From the IMG/VR virus record IMGVR_UViG_3300037156_000435, positions 1 to 21,645 of that record: a stretch of DNA of 21,645 nucleotides; one strand, 5' to 3'. Source of the DNA: a virus. Every line of letters begins with the position of its first letter. Positions within the stretch are counted from its first letter, which is position 1. This document shows, piece by piece, positions 7,367 to 15,011 of the stretch. The notes beneath the pieces are model-generated. The model saw only the letters and a list, made by a program, of their open reading frames with translations. It was not told the DNA's origin and made no database searches. Position numbers and translations under genes: made by a program.

Positions 7367-7791
7367 TGGGTCTCGCCGCAGACCGCAACACGCCCCGCCG
7401 CACCGGCGAGCGTTTCGACCTGAACGTGAAGGGCAACGTCAAGATCTATGCCGGCGCCCTGGTCTGCTACGACGCCGGCGGCTTCGCCGTGCCCGGCGGC
7501 GTGGCGACGACCCTCAAGGCCGCCGGCCGCGCCGAGCACCAGGTGGACAACACCGGCGGCGCGGATGGCGCGCTCACGGTCGGCGTTCATCCCGGCATCT
7601 ACCGCTGGGACAACTCCGGCGGCGGCGACGTCATCGCCCAGGCCAACATCGGGGCCAATTGCTACGTCGTGGACGACCACACCGTCGCCCTGACCAGCGC
7701 GACCAACACCCGATCGGTCTGCGGCGTCATCCGCGACGTGGACGCCCTGGGCGTCTGGGTCGCCACCGGCCAACCCGCCTACGGCATCTAG
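7366..7791 (+). CDS. Capsid decoration/cement protein
   Basis: This 141-residue protein lies between scaffold/protease and major capsid protein, the usual place for a head decoration protein. It starts MGLAADRNTPRR and carries a VKIYAGALVCYDAGGFAVP strand pair, then DNTGG, YRWDNSGGGD, CYVVDDHTVAL and GVWVATG. All are typical of the small beta-rich cement proteins next to Mu-type T genes. Such proteins bind the outside of the shell after expansion and stabilise it. The ATG overlaps the stop of I by one base, and AGGAG lies 7 bases upstream, so expression is probably coupled to I/Z. The family assignment rests on position and pattern. Confidence 0.75.
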   Translation: MGLAADRNTPRRTGERFDLNVKGNVKIYAGALVCYDAGGFAVPGGVATTLKAAGRAEHQVDNTGGADGALTVGVHPGIYRWDNSGGGDVIAQANIGANCYVVDDHTVALTSATNTRSVCGVIRDVDALGVWVATGQPAYGI

Positions 7792-7803
7792 GAAACCCGC
7801 ACC

Positions 7804-8706
7804 GTGATCATCAATCGCGCCAATCTCATTACCCTGGGCGTCAGCTACAACGCCGCCTACCAGGGCGCCATCCTGCAGGCCAAGCCGCTCGCCGAGCGCA
7901 TCGCCACCGTGGTCAATTCGTCCACTGGGCGCGAGGAGTACGGCTGGATCGGCAAGATCCCCAACGTCCGCCAGTGGGTCGGCGACCGGCAGGTCCAGAA
8001 CCTGTCGACCTCGTCCTACTACATCAAGAACCTGCCGTTCGAGCTGACCATCGCCGTCGACCGCGACGACATCGAGGACGACAACCTGGGCGTCTACGGC
8101 CCGCTGTTCTCCGAGATGGGCCTGGCCACCGTCGCCCACAAAGACCAGCTGGTCTATGGCGCGCTGAACGCCGGCTTCGCCAATCTCTGCTTTGACGGGC
8201 TGCCCTACTTTTCGACGGCCCACCCGGTGCTCGATGTCAACGGCGCGCCGACGACCTACGCCAACACCGACGCGCCGGCCGGCAATCCGGCCTGGTTCCT
8301 GATCGACAGCAGCCGGTATCTGAAGCCGATCATCTTCCAGGATCGCCGGCCGTTCACCTTCGTCTCGCTCGACAAGCCGGACGATGAGAACGTCTTCAAC
8401 CGCAAGGAATTCGTCTACGGCGTGGATGCCCGGCACAACGTCGGCTACGGCTTCCCGCAGTTCGCCTGGGGCTCGACCCAGCCGCTCACCGCCGCCAACT
8501 ACGGCGCTGCGCGCGAGGCGATGATGGCTCAGAAGGGCGACTTCGGCCGCCCGATCGGCGTCATGCCCGACCTGCTGGTCTATCCGCCATCGCTTGAATC
8601 GAACGCCCTGCAGATCCTCAACGCCGAGTTCCTGCCGGGCGGCGGCGGCGGCTCCAACATCTACTGGAAGACCGCCGAGCCCCTGAACGTGCCCTGGCTC
8701 GCCTAG
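7804..8706 (+). CDS. T: Major capsid protein, Mu T family
   Basis: This 300-residue protein starts at GTG 7804. It has the Mu T signature: a short N-terminus (INRANL) with no long cleaved scaffold domain, Y..GAILQAKPLAERIA, the WIGKIPNVRQWVGDR stretch (~51-65), a YYIKNLPFELTIAVDRDDIEDD region (~78-100), and LVYPPSLE near the C-terminus. The length fits the family (~305 residues in Mu). It forms the icosahedral head shell with an HK97-type fold, using Z-type scaffold and I protease during assembly. Cement protein lies just upstream. Confidence 0.95.
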   Translation: MIINRANLITLGVSYNAAYQGAILQAKPLAERIATVVNSSTGREEYGWIGKIPNVRQWVGDRQVQNLSTSSYYIKNLPFELTIAVDRDDIEDDNLGVYGPLFSEMGLATVAHKDQLVYGALNAGFANLCFDGLPYFSTAHPVLDVNGAPTTYANTDAPAGNPAWFLIDSSRYLKPIIFQDRRPFTFVSLDKPDDENVFNRKEFVYGVDARHNVGYGFPQFAWGSTQPLTAANYGAAREAMMAQKGDFGRPIGVMPDLLVYPPSLESNALQILNAEFLPGGGGGSNIYWKTAEPLNVPWLA

Positions 8707-8710
8707 GCTC

Positions 8711-9067
8711 ATGATCGTCGCCCGCCTCCTCTCCACCCGGTCGCCATATCGGCGCGGCGGTCTCGTGTTCGACGCCTCCTCGCGTCGGGTCGCGGACGGC
8801 CGCGCCATGGTGGCGCTGACGCGGGAGCAGGCGGGGCGCATGTCGCCCGAGGATTTTACCGATCTTCGCGGCGACCCTGCGATCACCATCGAGCTGCCGG
8901 TGGACCTGGGCGGCTTTGTCGGCGTCTTCGTCGACATGAAGACGCTGGCGCGACTGGTCGCCGAAGCCCAGCGCGAACAGCCGGACGAGGAAGAGTCGAC
9001 CGTCGATGTCGAGACACCGCCGGCCAAGGCGGGCCCCAAGGCCAAGAAGCCCAGGGCCGGTGCGTAA
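8711..9067 (+). CDS. FluMu/Mu gp35-like small structural-region protein
   Basis: This 118-residue protein has an N-terminal domain of ~65 residues (RGGLVF, ALTREQ, DLRGDPAITIEL) resembling the FluMu N-terminal domain of Mu-like prophages (HI1506 type). A low-complexity tail follows with an acidic block (QPDEEES) and then a Lys/Pro/Ala-rich end. The function of the family is not established; it always lies between T and gp36 in Mu-like genomes, which suggests a role in head completion or the connector. Its TAA overlaps the next ATG by one base (TAATG). Confidence 0.72.
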   Translation: MIVARLLSTRSPYRRGGLVFDASSRRVADGRAMVALTREQAGRMSPEDFTDLRGDPAITIELPVDLGGFVGVFVDMKTLARLVAEAQREQPDEEESTVDVETPPAKAGPKAKKPRAGA

Positions 9068-9489
9068 TGGCCTATGCCACCACTGACGATCTTATCGCCC
9101 GGTTCGGCCTGCGCGAGCTGGTCCAGCTGACCGACAGGGCCACGCCGGCGACGGATCAGCCGGATCTGGCCGTCGCCCAGACCGCCCTGGACGCGGCCGA
9201 GGCCATGATCGACGGCTATGTCGGCGCAAAGTACGCCCTGCCGCTGCTGACCACGCCGCTGCTGCTGACCGACGTCGCCTGCGACCTGGCGCGCTACCGC
9301 CTCTTCGCCGACCAGGCCACCGACCTGGTCATCCAGCGCAACAAGGAAGCCGTCGAGACCCTGCGCCGGATCTCGGCCGGCGCGATCAAGATCGACGCCG
9401 CCGGCGTCGAGCCCGACTCCCGCGGCGAGAACGTCGTCACCTCCGGCCCCGACCGGATGTTCACCCGCGACAGCCTGAGGCGCGCCTGA
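9067..9489 (+). CDS. Mu gp36-like head-tail connector (DUF1320)
   Basis: This 140-residue protein starts MAYATTDDLIARFG, the hallmark of the gp36/DUF1320 family. It continues with ALDAAEAMIDGYVGAKYALPL (~40-60) and a helix with DLARYRLFAD, then a flexible C-terminus with GPDRMFTRDSL. These small helical proteins resemble the gp6/gp15-type head completion adaptors that extend the portal ring. Length and order fit Mu. The stop overlaps the start of the G homologue (TGATG). Confidence 0.88.
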   Translation: MAYATTDDLIARFGLRELVQLTDRATPATDQPDLAVAQTALDAAEAMIDGYVGAKYALPLLTTPLLLTDVACDLARYRLFADQATDLVIQRNKEAVETLRRISAGAIKIDAAGVEPDSRGENVVTSGPDRMFTRDSLRRA

Positions 9490-9995
9490 TGGCCGACCGC
9501 GCCGGCGTCAGCCTGTCGATCCGCCCCGAGGGCCTGAAGGACGTCCAGCGCAAGATGGCGCACGCCGTCACCCTGGCGAAGAAGCCGTCGGTGCTGATGA
9601 AGCGGATCGCCGCGGTGCTGGAAGGCTCCACGCGCCGGCGGTTCCGATCAGGCCTGGCGCCCGACGGCAAGGCCTGGAAGAAGAGCGCGCGGGTACTGGA
9701 GAAGGGCGGCTCGACGCTTTTTGAGCATGGTCATCTTGAGGGCTCGATCACCGCCGACGCCGACGACACCCATGCGGAAGTCGGGACCAACATCATCTAT
9801 GGCCGCATTCACCAGCTCGGCGGTGTGATCAAGGCCAAGGGCGGCGGCTTCCTGAAGTTCAACATCCCCGGCATCGGCTGGCGGATGGTGCGCAAGGTGA
9901 CGATCCCGGCGCGCCCCTACCTCGGCGTCTCCAACGACGACCGCACCGAACTGGCCGAGCAGACCAGCCGCTTCATCGGCGAGATGTTCGCATGA
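9489..9995 (+). CDS. G: Mu G-like virion morphogenesis / tail completion protein
   Basis: This 168-residue protein belongs to the phage virion-morphogenesis family (Mu G, P2 S-like). It shows an N-terminal coil, a SGLAPDGKAWK motif (~55-65), LFEHGHLEGSI (~77-87), AEVGTNIIYGRIHQLGG (~96-112) and a conserved IPARPYLGVS near the end (~139-148). The family acts at the head-tail junction as a tail completion protein. In Mu, G lies between F and I; here it lies after gp36, beside the genes for the other junction proteins. The stop shares ATGA with the next gene. Confidence 0.9.
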   Translation: MADRAGVSLSIRPEGLKDVQRKMAHAVTLAKKPSVLMKRIAAVLEGSTRRRFRSGLAPDGKAWKKSARVLEKGGSTLFEHGHLEGSITADADDTHAEVGTNIIYGRIHQLGGVIKAKGGGFLKFNIPGIGWRMVRKVTIPARPYLGVSNDDRTELAEQTSRFIGEMFA

Positions 9996-10636
9996 GGATC
10001 GGCGAGGTCGAAAACGCCATGCTGGCCTTCGCCGACGGGTGGGGAAAGCGCGACCGCGCGCCCTATCGGTTCCGCACGCTGACCACCTTCCCGAAGAACT
10101 TCGACGCCTATCTGCAGGCCACCGTTGTCCAGTACCCGGCGCTGTGGGTGGTGTTCGCCGGCGCCGGCAAGATCGAGCGCGTCGCGCGCGGCCGGTGGCG
10201 CGCCCACTGCTCGTTCGTCGCCGTGGTCGCGGCCGAGAACCTGCGCAACGAACAGGCCCGCCGGCATGGCGGAACGGCGGAGGAGCCCGGCTCCTACCAG
10301 CTGGCGGGCGATGTCGCCCGGCTGTTCGGCGACCAGAGGTTCGGCCTCGACATCAACGCCTTCGAGCCGATGTCGATCGAGGTGGTTGACGCCACCGACA
10401 TCCCCAAGGCGCGCGAGATCTCGATGTACGCGGTCAGCTTCGCCACCAGCCTCTATTTCGACTCGATGCCGGATCTGACCGGGCCGAACGATTTCCGACT
10501 GTTCCACGCCAACTGGGACCCCGCGCCCTATGGCCACGTCGACGCGGATCTCGAAACGCCTGGCGTGCAGATCCCCGACGATGTTCACGCCGCCGGCACC
10601 GACAACATCCACCTTCACCAGGACGACCCCGCATGA
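9992..10636 (+). CDS. Mu gp37-like tail-terminator-type protein (DUF1834)
   Basis: This 214-residue protein matches the gp37 family by its start (IGEVENAMLAFA), a FPKNFDAYL segment (~32), the VQYPALWVVFAG strand (~45-56), and later LFGDQRFGLDINAFEP (~110-125) and SFATSLYFDSM (~149-159). The C-terminal ~55 residues are Asp/Pro/His-rich and probably extended. Placed just before the sheath gene, it is likely a tail terminator or joining protein. It overlaps both neighbours through ATGA. Confidence 0.82.
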   Translation: MRIGEVENAMLAFADGWGKRDRAPYRFRTLTTFPKNFDAYLQATVVQYPALWVVFAGAGKIERVARGRWRAHCSFVAVVAAENLRNEQARRHGGTAEEPGSYQLAGDVARLFGDQRFGLDINAFEPMSIEVVDATDIPKAREISMYAVSFATSLYFDSMPDLTGPNDFRLFHANWDPAPYGHVDADLETPGVQIPDDVHAAGTDNIHLHQDDPA

Positions 10637-10893
10637 GCGAGATCCGCACCGTCACCATCCGCGGCGTCGAAGGCCGCAGGATCAGCTTCCCCGACCAGCC
10701 GCGGCGCATCCTGGCCGTCGACGGCGACGGCGAGGCCGTGACCTGGTCGACCTATTGGCACCGCGCCGTCGAGGCCGGCGACGCCGAGCTGGTCGATGAG
10801 GCCAGCGCCAAGAAGACGCCGCCGGCGCTGCTCTCGCCGCCCTCGCCGCCGCCCCCGCCGCCCGCCGCTTCGGCCAACGCTAAGGACGCCTGA
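10633..10893 (+). CDS. Mu gp38-like small protein (DUF2635) with proline-rich tail
   Basis: The 86-residue product has the compact DUF2635 pattern in its first ~55 residues (VEGRRISFPD, RILAVDGDGEAV, YWHRAVEAGDAELVD). The C-terminus is unusual: a polyproline stretch with six consecutive prolines and a SPPSPP lead-in, then a Lys/Ala end. The family lies upstream of the sheath gene in Mu-like phages; its function is unknown. It may remain attached to sheath assembly. Confidence 0.75.
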   Translation: MSEIRTVTIRGVEGRRISFPDQPRRILAVDGDGEAVTWSTYWHRAVEAGDAELVDEASAKKTPPALLSPPSPPPPPPAASANAKDA

Positions 10894-10895
10894 CC

Positions 10896-12359
10896 GTGAC
10901 CATCAGCTTCAATTCCATCCCTGTCGGCATCCGGCAGCCGGGCTCCTACGTCGAGTTCGCCAACACCCGCGCCCAGCAGGGCCTGGCGGTGTGGAACACG
11001 CGGATCCTGATCCTCGGCCAGGCGCTGGCCGCCGGCGTCCAGCCGAACTATGCGCCGCTGCAGATCACCAGCCGCCTGGACGGCGTGCTCGCCTTCGGCC
11101 GCGGCTCGATGCTGGACCGGATGATCCGCAAGGCGGTCGACGCCAACAGCTTCACCGAAATGTGGGCGATGTCGGTGCCCGACAACGGCGCTGGCGTGGC
11201 GGCAACCTACACCACCACCTTCACCGCCCAGCCGACCGCGGGCGGCACCCTGTCGCGCTACATCGCCGGCCAGCTGGTGCAGATCGCCGTCACGGCGGGC
11301 ATGACCAACAATGCGATGGCCGCCGCCCTGGCCGCGGCGATCAACGCCAACGCCGACCTGCCGCTGACCGCGACCGCGGCCGGCGCGGTGGTGACCTCGA
11401 CGGTGCGCTGGAAGGGCGTGACCGGCAACGCCCTGGACATCCGCAGCAACTATTGGTCCAGCGACGCCATGCCGGCCGGCCTTGCGCTGACCGACGCGGC
11501 CGGAACCGCGGGCTCCGGCGATCCGGACTTCACCGCCGCCCTGGCCCCGCTGGGCGACAAGCAGTACCAGATCATCGTCTTCCCCTGGTCCAGCGGCGGC
11601 GACCTGGCCGAGCTGACCACCGAACTGGACAGCCGCGCCGGCGGCCTGCGCATGATCGACGGCGTCGCCATCTGCGGCGTCGACGGCAGCCAGGGCGCCC
11701 TGTCGACCATCGGCGCGGCCCAGAACAGCAAATGGCTCTGCCTGCCCGAGGCGACCGGCCCGACCACGGTCTGGGAACGGGCGGCGGTCGAGGCGGCGGT
11801 GGCCATCTTCAACCTGACCAACGACCCGGCCAGGCCGCTGCAGACCCTGGCGCTGCCGGGCGAGCTGGCCCCCAGCCAGGCCGAGGCCTTCACCGGCACC
11901 CAGCGCGAGGCGCTGCTGCATTCGGGCATCTCGACCCACACGGTCGACGACGGCGGCCAGGTGATGATCCAGCGGCTGATCACCACCTACCAGCTCAACG
12001 CCCAGGGCCTCCCCGACCCGTCCTATCTGGACATCACCACCCTGCTGACCCTGAGCTATCTGCGCTTCACCCTGCGCGTCCGCTTCGCCCAGAAGTTCCC
12101 GCGGGTGAAGATCGCCAAGGACGGCACCAACGCCGCTCCGGGCACGGCCACGGTGACCCTGAGCACGCTCAACGCCGAGCTGGTCGCCCTGGCCCGCGAG
12201 TGGGAAGCCGCCGGCCTGGTGCAAGACGTCGACACCTTCAAGAAGCTGCTGATCATCCAGATCGATCCGACCGACGACGGCCGGGTCAATGCAGTGATCC
12301 CGCCCGACATCATCCCTGGTCTGCGCGTCTTCGCCGCCCAGATCGACTTCGCCATCTAG
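10896..12359 (+). CDS. L: Contractile tail sheath protein, Mu L family
   Basis: This 487-residue protein starts at GTG 10896, two bases after the previous stop. The N-terminus (ISFNSIPVGIRQPGSYVEF) is the classic sheath opening. A long Ala/Thr-rich central domain follows, then a C-terminal segment with LTLSYLRFTLRVRFAQKFPR (~385-405) and VNAVIPPDIIPGLRVFA (~466-482), typical of the sheath subunit interface. The length matches the Mu sheath (~495 residues). It polymerises around the tube and contracts on infection. Tube gene M follows 16 bases later. Confidence 0.95.
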   Translation: MTISFNSIPVGIRQPGSYVEFANTRAQQGLAVWNTRILILGQALAAGVQPNYAPLQITSRLDGVLAFGRGSMLDRMIRKAVDANSFTEMWAMSVPDNGAGVAATYTTTFTAQPTAGGTLSRYIAGQLVQIAVTAGMTNNAMAAALAAAINANADLPLTATAAGAVVTSTVRWKGVTGNALDIRSNYWSSDAMPAGLALTDAAGTAGSGDPDFTAALAPLGDKQYQIIVFPWSSGGDLAELTTELDSRAGGLRMIDGVAICGVDGSQGALSTIGAAQNSKWLCLPEATGPTTVWERAAVEAAVAIFNLTNDPARPLQTLALPGELAPSQAEAFTGTQREALLHSGISTHTVDDGGQVMIQRLITTYQLNAQGLPDPSYLDITTLLTLSYLRFTLRVRFAQKFPRVKIAKDGTNAAPGTATVTLSTLNAELVALAREWEAAGLVQDVDTFKKLLIIQIDPTDDGRVNAVIPPDIIPGLRVFAAQIDFAI

Positions 12360-12375
12360 CCAGGAGCGCGACCGC

Positions 12376-12735
12376 ATGGCCGATAAAATCATGGGCATCG
12401 TCGACATCGTGGTCGACGGCGTCACCCAACTCTCCGGCCTGGACGCCACCCTCGATCCCGGCGGCGTCACCCGCACCGTGGTCAAGGGCTCCAAGGTCCA
12501 CGGCTACCGCGAGGAGGTCCAGGAGGCGAAGCTGGAGTTCACCATCGCCATCGACGACACCTTCTCGATCGACACGATCCGGAACTGGACCAACGTGACC
12601 GCCAACTTCGAGGCGGACACCGGCCAGACCTATTCGATCCAGGGCGGCTGGTCGGCGACCCCGCCGGCGATCGGCCAGAAGGATGGCGCCGCCAAGTGCA
12701 CCATTGAAGGGCCCCCGGCCGAGGAGATCAGCTGA
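12376..12735 (+). CDS. M: Tail tube protein, Mu M family
   Basis: This 119-residue protein directly follows the sheath. It has the tube pattern IVDIVVDGVTQLS, a VKGSKVHGYREEVQEAK loop (~36-52), then FTIAIDDTFSIDTIRNW (~55-71) and AKCTIEGPPAEEI at the end. An AGGAG lies in the 16-base gap upstream. It stacks as hexamers to form the rigid inner tube that is driven into the cell. The stop overlaps the gp41 start (TGATG). Confidence 0.93.
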   Translation: MADKIMGIVDIVVDGVTQLSGLDATLDPGGVTRTVVKGSKVHGYREEVQEAKLEFTIAIDDTFSIDTIRNWTNVTANFEADTGQTYSIQGGWSATPPAIGQKDGAAKCTIEGPPAEEIS

Positions 12736-13034
12736 TGGCCGAGGGCCAATCGTACGAGCTGCTGTTCCCGATCGAGACCACCCGCAAGGTCAAGGGCGGC
12801 GAGGAGGAGACCGACGTCGTCAGTGTCGTCGAGATCCGCAAGGCCAAGGCCGGCGACCTTCTGGTCATGGACCGGCACAAGGGCCAGATCGCCCAGGCGC
12901 TGGCCCTGATCGAGCAGCTGAGCGACCTCAACATGGCCCAGGTGCGCAAGCTCGATGTCGAGGACATGCAGGCCCTGACGGAGATCGTCACCAGTTTTTT
13001 GCCCGGTTCCCAGACGGATGGGACGACGTCCTAG
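12735..13034 (+). CDS. Tail assembly chaperone, zero-frame product (Mu gp41-like)
   Basis: This 99-residue protein lies between tube and tape measure, the invariant place of the tail assembly chaperone. It resembles the P2 E / Mu gp41 type: a start with a YELLFPIET strand, VEIRKAKAGDLL (~34-45), then helices with QIAQALALIEQLSDL and MQALTEIVTSFLPG. These chaperones coat the tape measure before the tube assembles. The frame ends at a TAG at 13032-13034 just after a slippery heptamer, so this is the short of two products. Confidence 0.88.
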   Translation: MAEGQSYELLFPIETTRKVKGGEEETDVVSVVEIRKAKAGDLLVMDRHKGQIAQALALIEQLSDLNMAQVRKLDVEDMQALTEIVTSFLPGSQTDGTTS

Positions 13035-13153
13035 GCGACGTCGCCGGCGTCTTCCATTTTCCGCCCTCGGAGCTGTGGGAGATGGATGTTGACCAGCTCC
13101 TGATGTGGCACGCGCAGGCAGTCCGTTTTGGCAATCAAGGATCTCAAACTTAG
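12735..13153 (+). CDS. Tail assembly chaperone, -1 frameshift extended product (E/E' type)
   Basis: Ribosomes that slip back one base at 12995-13001 leave the gp41 frame after residue 89 and add 50 residues ending at the TAG 13151-13153, giving ~139 residues. The added part (RFPDGWDDVLGD, FHFPPSELWEMDVDQLLMWH) matches the P2 GpE'-like domain, a short helical segment with conserved Trp and EL. That segment has no ribosome binding site or good start of its own. The product ends inside the tape measure gene (26-base overlap). Two chaperone forms in a fixed ratio are a general rule in long-tailed phages. Confidence 0.88.
12995..13001 (+). promoter_or_regulatory. Programmed -1 ribosomal frameshift site
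   Basis: The heptamer T_TTT_TTG sits in phase with the gp41 frame (AGT TTT TTG) and fits the X_XXY_YYZ rule. The same heptamer is used for phage P2 E/E'. A 7-bp stem (13024-13030 with 13037-13043) carries the zero-frame stop in its loop; it starts 22 bases after the heptamer, farther than usual for a stimulator. Confidence 0.88.
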
Positions 13154-15011
13154 CCTGATCGTCGAGGCCATCGACCGGATGACCGCGCCGTTCACGCGGA
13201 TGAGCGCCGGGCTGAAGGGGTTCGAAGGCCGCATCGGCAAGCTGCAAGGGGCGATGAAGCGGCTGGGCCTCGCCGAGTTCATCGGCGGCGCTGCGATCAC
13301 CGGCGCGATCGCCGCCGCCAGCCGCGGCATCTGGGAGCTGACCAACAAGACCGCCGAGATGGGCGAGGCAGTGCTGCACGGCTCGATCAAGGCCGGGATC
13401 AGCGCTGAGCAGTACCAGCGCATGTCGTTCGCGGCCAAGCAGCTAGGCGTCGACCAGGACGCGCTGACCATGGTCTTCTTCCGCTTCAAGACCCACCTGG
13501 CCGACGCCATCAAGGGGACCAAGGAAACCCGCGGCGCGCTGAAGCTGCTGGGCATCTCCATGAGCGACGTGAAGAAGCTCTCGACCGACCCGGTCGAGGC
13601 CTTCCTGCGGCTCTCGGACGGCTTCCGCAAGATCAAGAACCCCACCGAACAGGCCAAGCTGGCCATGGATCTGTTCAGCCGCTCCGGCTATCAGATCCTG
13701 CCGATGCTGTTGGCCGGCCGCGCCGAAATCGGCCGCTTCGGCGACCAGCTCGACAAGGCGCACGCGGTGATGAGTACCGAGGACGCCAAGGCCGCCGAGG
13801 AGTTCATCCAGAACAAAAACCTGATGGGCCTGTCGCTGACCGGCCTGCAGATCCAGATCGGCCGCCGCCTGCTGCCGGCGATGACCCAGCTGGTCCAGAA
13901 GGTCACCGACTGGATCGAGCAGATGAAGCCGGCGGTGGTCGACCGTTTCACCCACGCCATCGACAGTCTGGTCGGCGCACTGCCCAAGCTGCTGCCGAAG
14001 ATCGAGCGGGCGGCCGAACTGAGCGTCAAGCTGGTCAATGGCCTGCTCAGTCTGGCCGACCATGCCGGCGCGGTGAAGGTCGCGCTGGGCGCCCTGGCCG
14101 TGTTCATGGGCCTGCAGTTCCTGGTCGTCTTTGTCTCGACCGTGACGGCCATCGCCTCGGGCGTGGTGGCCTTCGCCGAGTTCGTCGGAGTGATCGGCTC
14201 GCTGATCGGCCTCGCCAGCGGCATCGCCACCGTCGCCGACGCCATGGCGCTGCTCGACCTGGCGCTGGACGCCAACCCGATCGGAGTGGCCATCCTGGCG
14301 ATCGGCGCGCTGATCGCCGTCATCGCCCTGGTCGGCGTAGCGGTCTACCAGATCTACAATCACTGGAATGGCCTGGTCGATTGGTTCGCGGACCTTTGGG
14401 ACAACGTGGTCGCTATCTTCGAGACCAAGCTTGGGCCGATCAGCGACAAGCTCAACGAGTTCCTGGCGTGGGTTCCGACGATCAAGGACACGTGGGGCCA
14501 GCTTAAGAGCTTCTTCAGCGGGCTCTGGGATTCGATCGCCACGTCCTTCTCCAGTTTCTGGAAGCGGATGAAGGACACGATCCCGCCGTGGGGAAAGGCC
14601 CTGCTGAAGGCCGGCGCGTTCGGCGCCGCCATGCTCGTGCCGGGCGCCCCGGCCGTGGCAGCCGCCGTCGCCGTGGCGCATAATCTGCCCGCGCCGCGCG
14701 CGCCACTGGCCGGCTTCCAGCACTACGACCGCCTCATCTCCTCGCGGCACCTGATCGATCTGATGGGGAGCACATACAAGCCGCCGGAGAAGAGCCGGTC
14801 GACCGGGCCGTCGCCGGCGACGCCGGGTGCCGCGGGAAAGCCGGGCGCGGCTGGAAAGCCGGGGCAGCCGGGCAAGATGGATGTGCAGATCGGCAAGGGG
14901 CGCGTCGACGTCGAGGTGTCCGCGTCGCCGTCGCTGCAGGTGCAGATCAAGAAGCTTGAGGCCGCCGGCAACATGGACATGGCCGTCCACCGCGGCGTGT
15001 TCCCCGGATGA
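13128..15011 (+). CDS. Tail tape measure protein (Mu gp42-like)
   Basis: This 627-residue protein starts at TTG 13128, inside the frameshift extension. The N-terminus (LIVEAIDRMTAPFTRM) is the typical Mu-type tape measure opening. The N-terminal ~300 residues are mainly helical and amphipathic. Residues ~316-408 hold several hydrophobic segments, including the ANPIGVAILAIGALIAV motif common in these proteins, which may insert into the inner membrane on infection. Residues ~405-490 are Trp-rich and amphipathic. A short Gly-X-Y run (567-584) precedes the C-terminal ~40 residues. It sets tail length and leaves ahead of the DNA. No peptidase or lysozyme motif is visible. ATGA couples it to N. Confidence 0.92.
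   Translation: MAIKDLKLSLIVEAIDRMTAPFTRMSAGLKGFEGRIGKLQGAMKRLGLAEFIGGAAITGAIAAASRGIWELTNKTAEMGEAVLHGSIKAGISAEQYQRMSFAAKQLGVDQDALTMVFFRFKTHLADAIKGTKETRGALKLLGISMSDVKKLSTDPVEAFLRLSDGFRKIKNPTEQAKLAMDLFSRSGYQILPMLLAGRAEIGRFGDQLDKAHAVMSTEDAKAAEEFIQNKNLMGLSLTGLQIQIGRRLLPAMTQLVQKVTDWIEQMKPAVVDRFTHAIDSLVGALPKLLPKIERAAELSVKLVNGLLSLADHAGAVKVALGALAVFMGLQFLVVFVSTVTAIASGVVAFAEFVGVIGSLIGLASGIATVADAMALLDLALDANPIGVAILAIGALIAVIALVGVAVYQIYNHWNGLVDWFADLWDNVVAIFETKLGPISDKLNEFLAWVPTIKDTWGQLKSFFSGLWDSIATSFSSFWKRMKDTIPPWGKALLKAGAFGAAMLVPGAPAVAAAVAVAHNLPAPRAPLAGFQHYDRLISSRHLIDLMGSTYKPPEKSRSTGPSPATPGAAGKPGAAGKPGQPGKMDVQIGKGRVDVEVSASPSLQVQIKKLEAAGNMDMAVHRGVFPG

Noticed and set aside
7165-9045. Long minus-strand open frame of 626 codons opposite I, decoration and T
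   Set aside because: It is antisense to clear phage genes, has shadow-like composition and no family resemblance; long antisense frames are expected at this GC content.
10752-12494. Minus-strand open frame of 580 codons opposite the sheath gene
   Set aside because: Antisense shadow of L, with low-complexity Gly/Arg/His content and no motif.
12683-13153. The GpE'-like frame as an independent gene
   Set aside because: It has no own ribosome binding site, and its upstream part is an out-of-frame reading of M and gp41; it is better explained as the -1 frameshift extension.
13443-14990. Minus-strand open frame of 515 codons opposite the tape measure gene
   Set aside because: Shadow composition rich in His, Arg and Gln; the plus strand carries the clear tape measure protein.
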